Shown here: positions 63,352 through 64,000 of the stretch, in pieces
How the letters are laid out: each line of letters starts with the position of its first letter
Position numbering within the stretch: position 1 is the first letter of the stretch
Assembly: GCF_000149955.1 (NCBI RefSeq)
Contig: NC_031000.1
Span: 406,761 to 470,760 of the forward strand
Length of the DNA: 64,000 bases
Direction of reading: 5' to 3'
Origin: Fusarium oxysporum f. sp. lycopersici 4287
Taxonomy: Eukaryota; Ascomycota; Sordariomycetes; Hypocreales; Nectriaceae
Program-made: the position numbers and the translations under genes
The notes under the pieces: generated by a model
Told to the model about the DNA's origin: nothing
What the model saw: only the letters and a program-made list of their open reading frames with translations
Databases searched by the model: none

Positions 63352-64000
63352 TCATTATCGGAAAGAACTCCAAAAACTAGCTAGTTTGACCGATTCTGCG
63401 CCGGCTGATAAACTACTTTATTTGGGCGTATGCGAAAGCTAGGGAGGCGGGCATGAGGAAGGAGATTATCTTATCTGGCTGGAGATTTACTGGAAATTAG
63501 TCTATTAACCGTCATAAAGCTCTAATATTTCTGCAAATTCAATGGGATAAAGTAAAACTGCTTAAATAGTTCTAGATACTGAGCCCTCCTTCACTGCACT
63601 TAGATGATATGCCGAAACAAGCCGGCAAGTGAGGAATATGGATAAACACTGAAGTCAACCGATTAGGCGGAAGTACAGGAAGATCATAAAGGGTTAGAAG
63701 CTTTAGATATGAATGTGGCCGTTTAGAATGTGCGGATTGCTGGCTTCGAAGACCAGATGGTGTAGGTGCGGCGAGGAAAGAAAAGAAAGGCATAAATAGA
63801 GGTGGATGTGTATGAAGAGGCTGAGATGGTGATTGAGATTGGTGTTGGGTTAGAGGACGAAAGTGATGACTTTAGGGTCGTAATAAAGCACTACCAGAGC
63901 ACATGGAGCTGTTGGGAGTAAAATTCAAGCAATACTATATAGAAAATCCAAGCAGCTTCATTTTTAATAGACAAGGTGGTTAGTTCCTGCGTGCATCAAA
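63352..64000 (+). pseudogene. pogo family A, 3' part, second copy, cut by window end
   Basis: Closely similar to the minus strand of 30.84-31.56 kb from the codons for YRKELQNLASLTDSAPVDK onward, through GMRKEIILSGWRFTGN, the acidic C-terminal region and the 3' untranslated part (AGTAAAATTTAAGCAAT-like, GACAAGGTGGTTGGTT-like). A frameshift (missing bases after DKLL) and several stops break it. The homologous end is not reached before base 64000. Confidence 0.8.

Noticed and set aside
1..64000. A Starship-type giant element
   Set aside because: An NLR fragment and many accessory genes fit, but no DUF3435 tyrosine recombinase or paired termini were seen in this window.

Overview
The window looks like a transposon-rich accessory region of a filamentous ascomycete (Pezizomycotina, most likely Sordariomycetes). 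The evidence is short spliceosomal introns of about 50-130 bp with CTAAC/CTGAC-type branch sites, a CAP20/perilipin-type lipid-droplet gene of the usual 183 residues, an Opy2-like gene, a PTH11-type membrane gene relic, fungal C2H2 and bZIP regulators, and a mobile-element set typical of such genomes (Tad1-like LINE, Ty3/Gypsy chromovirus, Fot1/pogo, piggyBac, hAT, Tc1/mariner, Hop-like MULE). No bacterial, organellar, rRNA, tRNA or CRISPR feature was recognised. The species cannot be named from this sequence.

Layout. 1-4.4 kb: 3' part of a Tad1-like LINE with long ORF2. 6.4-9.3 kb: a small gene island (CAP20-like gene, a membrane RING-H2 gene, fragments of unknown genes). 9.7-14.7 kb: a graveyard of piggyBac, Tc1/mariner, hAT and a second piggyBac piece. 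17-22.7 kb: mostly non-coding with a duplicated Cys-rich ORF relic, a LINE ORF1 relic, an Opy2-like gene and a PTH11-type pseudogene. 23-25 kb: the best preserved piggyBac, spliced, 616 codons with one nonsense codon near the end. 25.5-28.3 kb: C-terminally short C2H2 regulator and small unknown ORFs. 28.4-36.1 kb: MULE, pogo, NLR fragment, internally deleted piggyBac, OrsD-like fragment. 37.1-42.8 kb: a complete Ty3/Gypsy chromovirus with apparently identical 238-bp LTRs and an ACTAT target duplication. 43-51.6 kb: MULE fragment, bZIP gene, 5'-truncated LINE tail beside a 9-bp repeat array, a pogo element and piggyBac ends. 52.4-55.7 kb: a large gene with a DUF3716-like Cys motif. 57.4-61 kb: two head-to-head pogo/Fot1 elements. 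62.2-63 kb: a ferritin-like gene. From 63.35 kb: another piece of the 31-33 kb pogo family, running out of the window.

Host genes that look usable are CAP20-like (6.4 kb), RING-H2 (8.3 kb), Opy2-like (20.3 kb, probably shortened), C2H2 (25.6 kb, shortened), bZIP (45.6 kb, probably shortened), the DUF3716-like gene (52.4 kb, one frame change) and the ferritin-like gene (62.2 kb). They are unrelated in function and form no pathway. The recurrent theme is selfish elements at different stages of decay, several with informative lesions: a LINE with a mutated RT active site, pogo copies with complementary defects, piggyBac copies sharing an intron position, and LINE 3' ends whose RNA stem shows a compensatory change.
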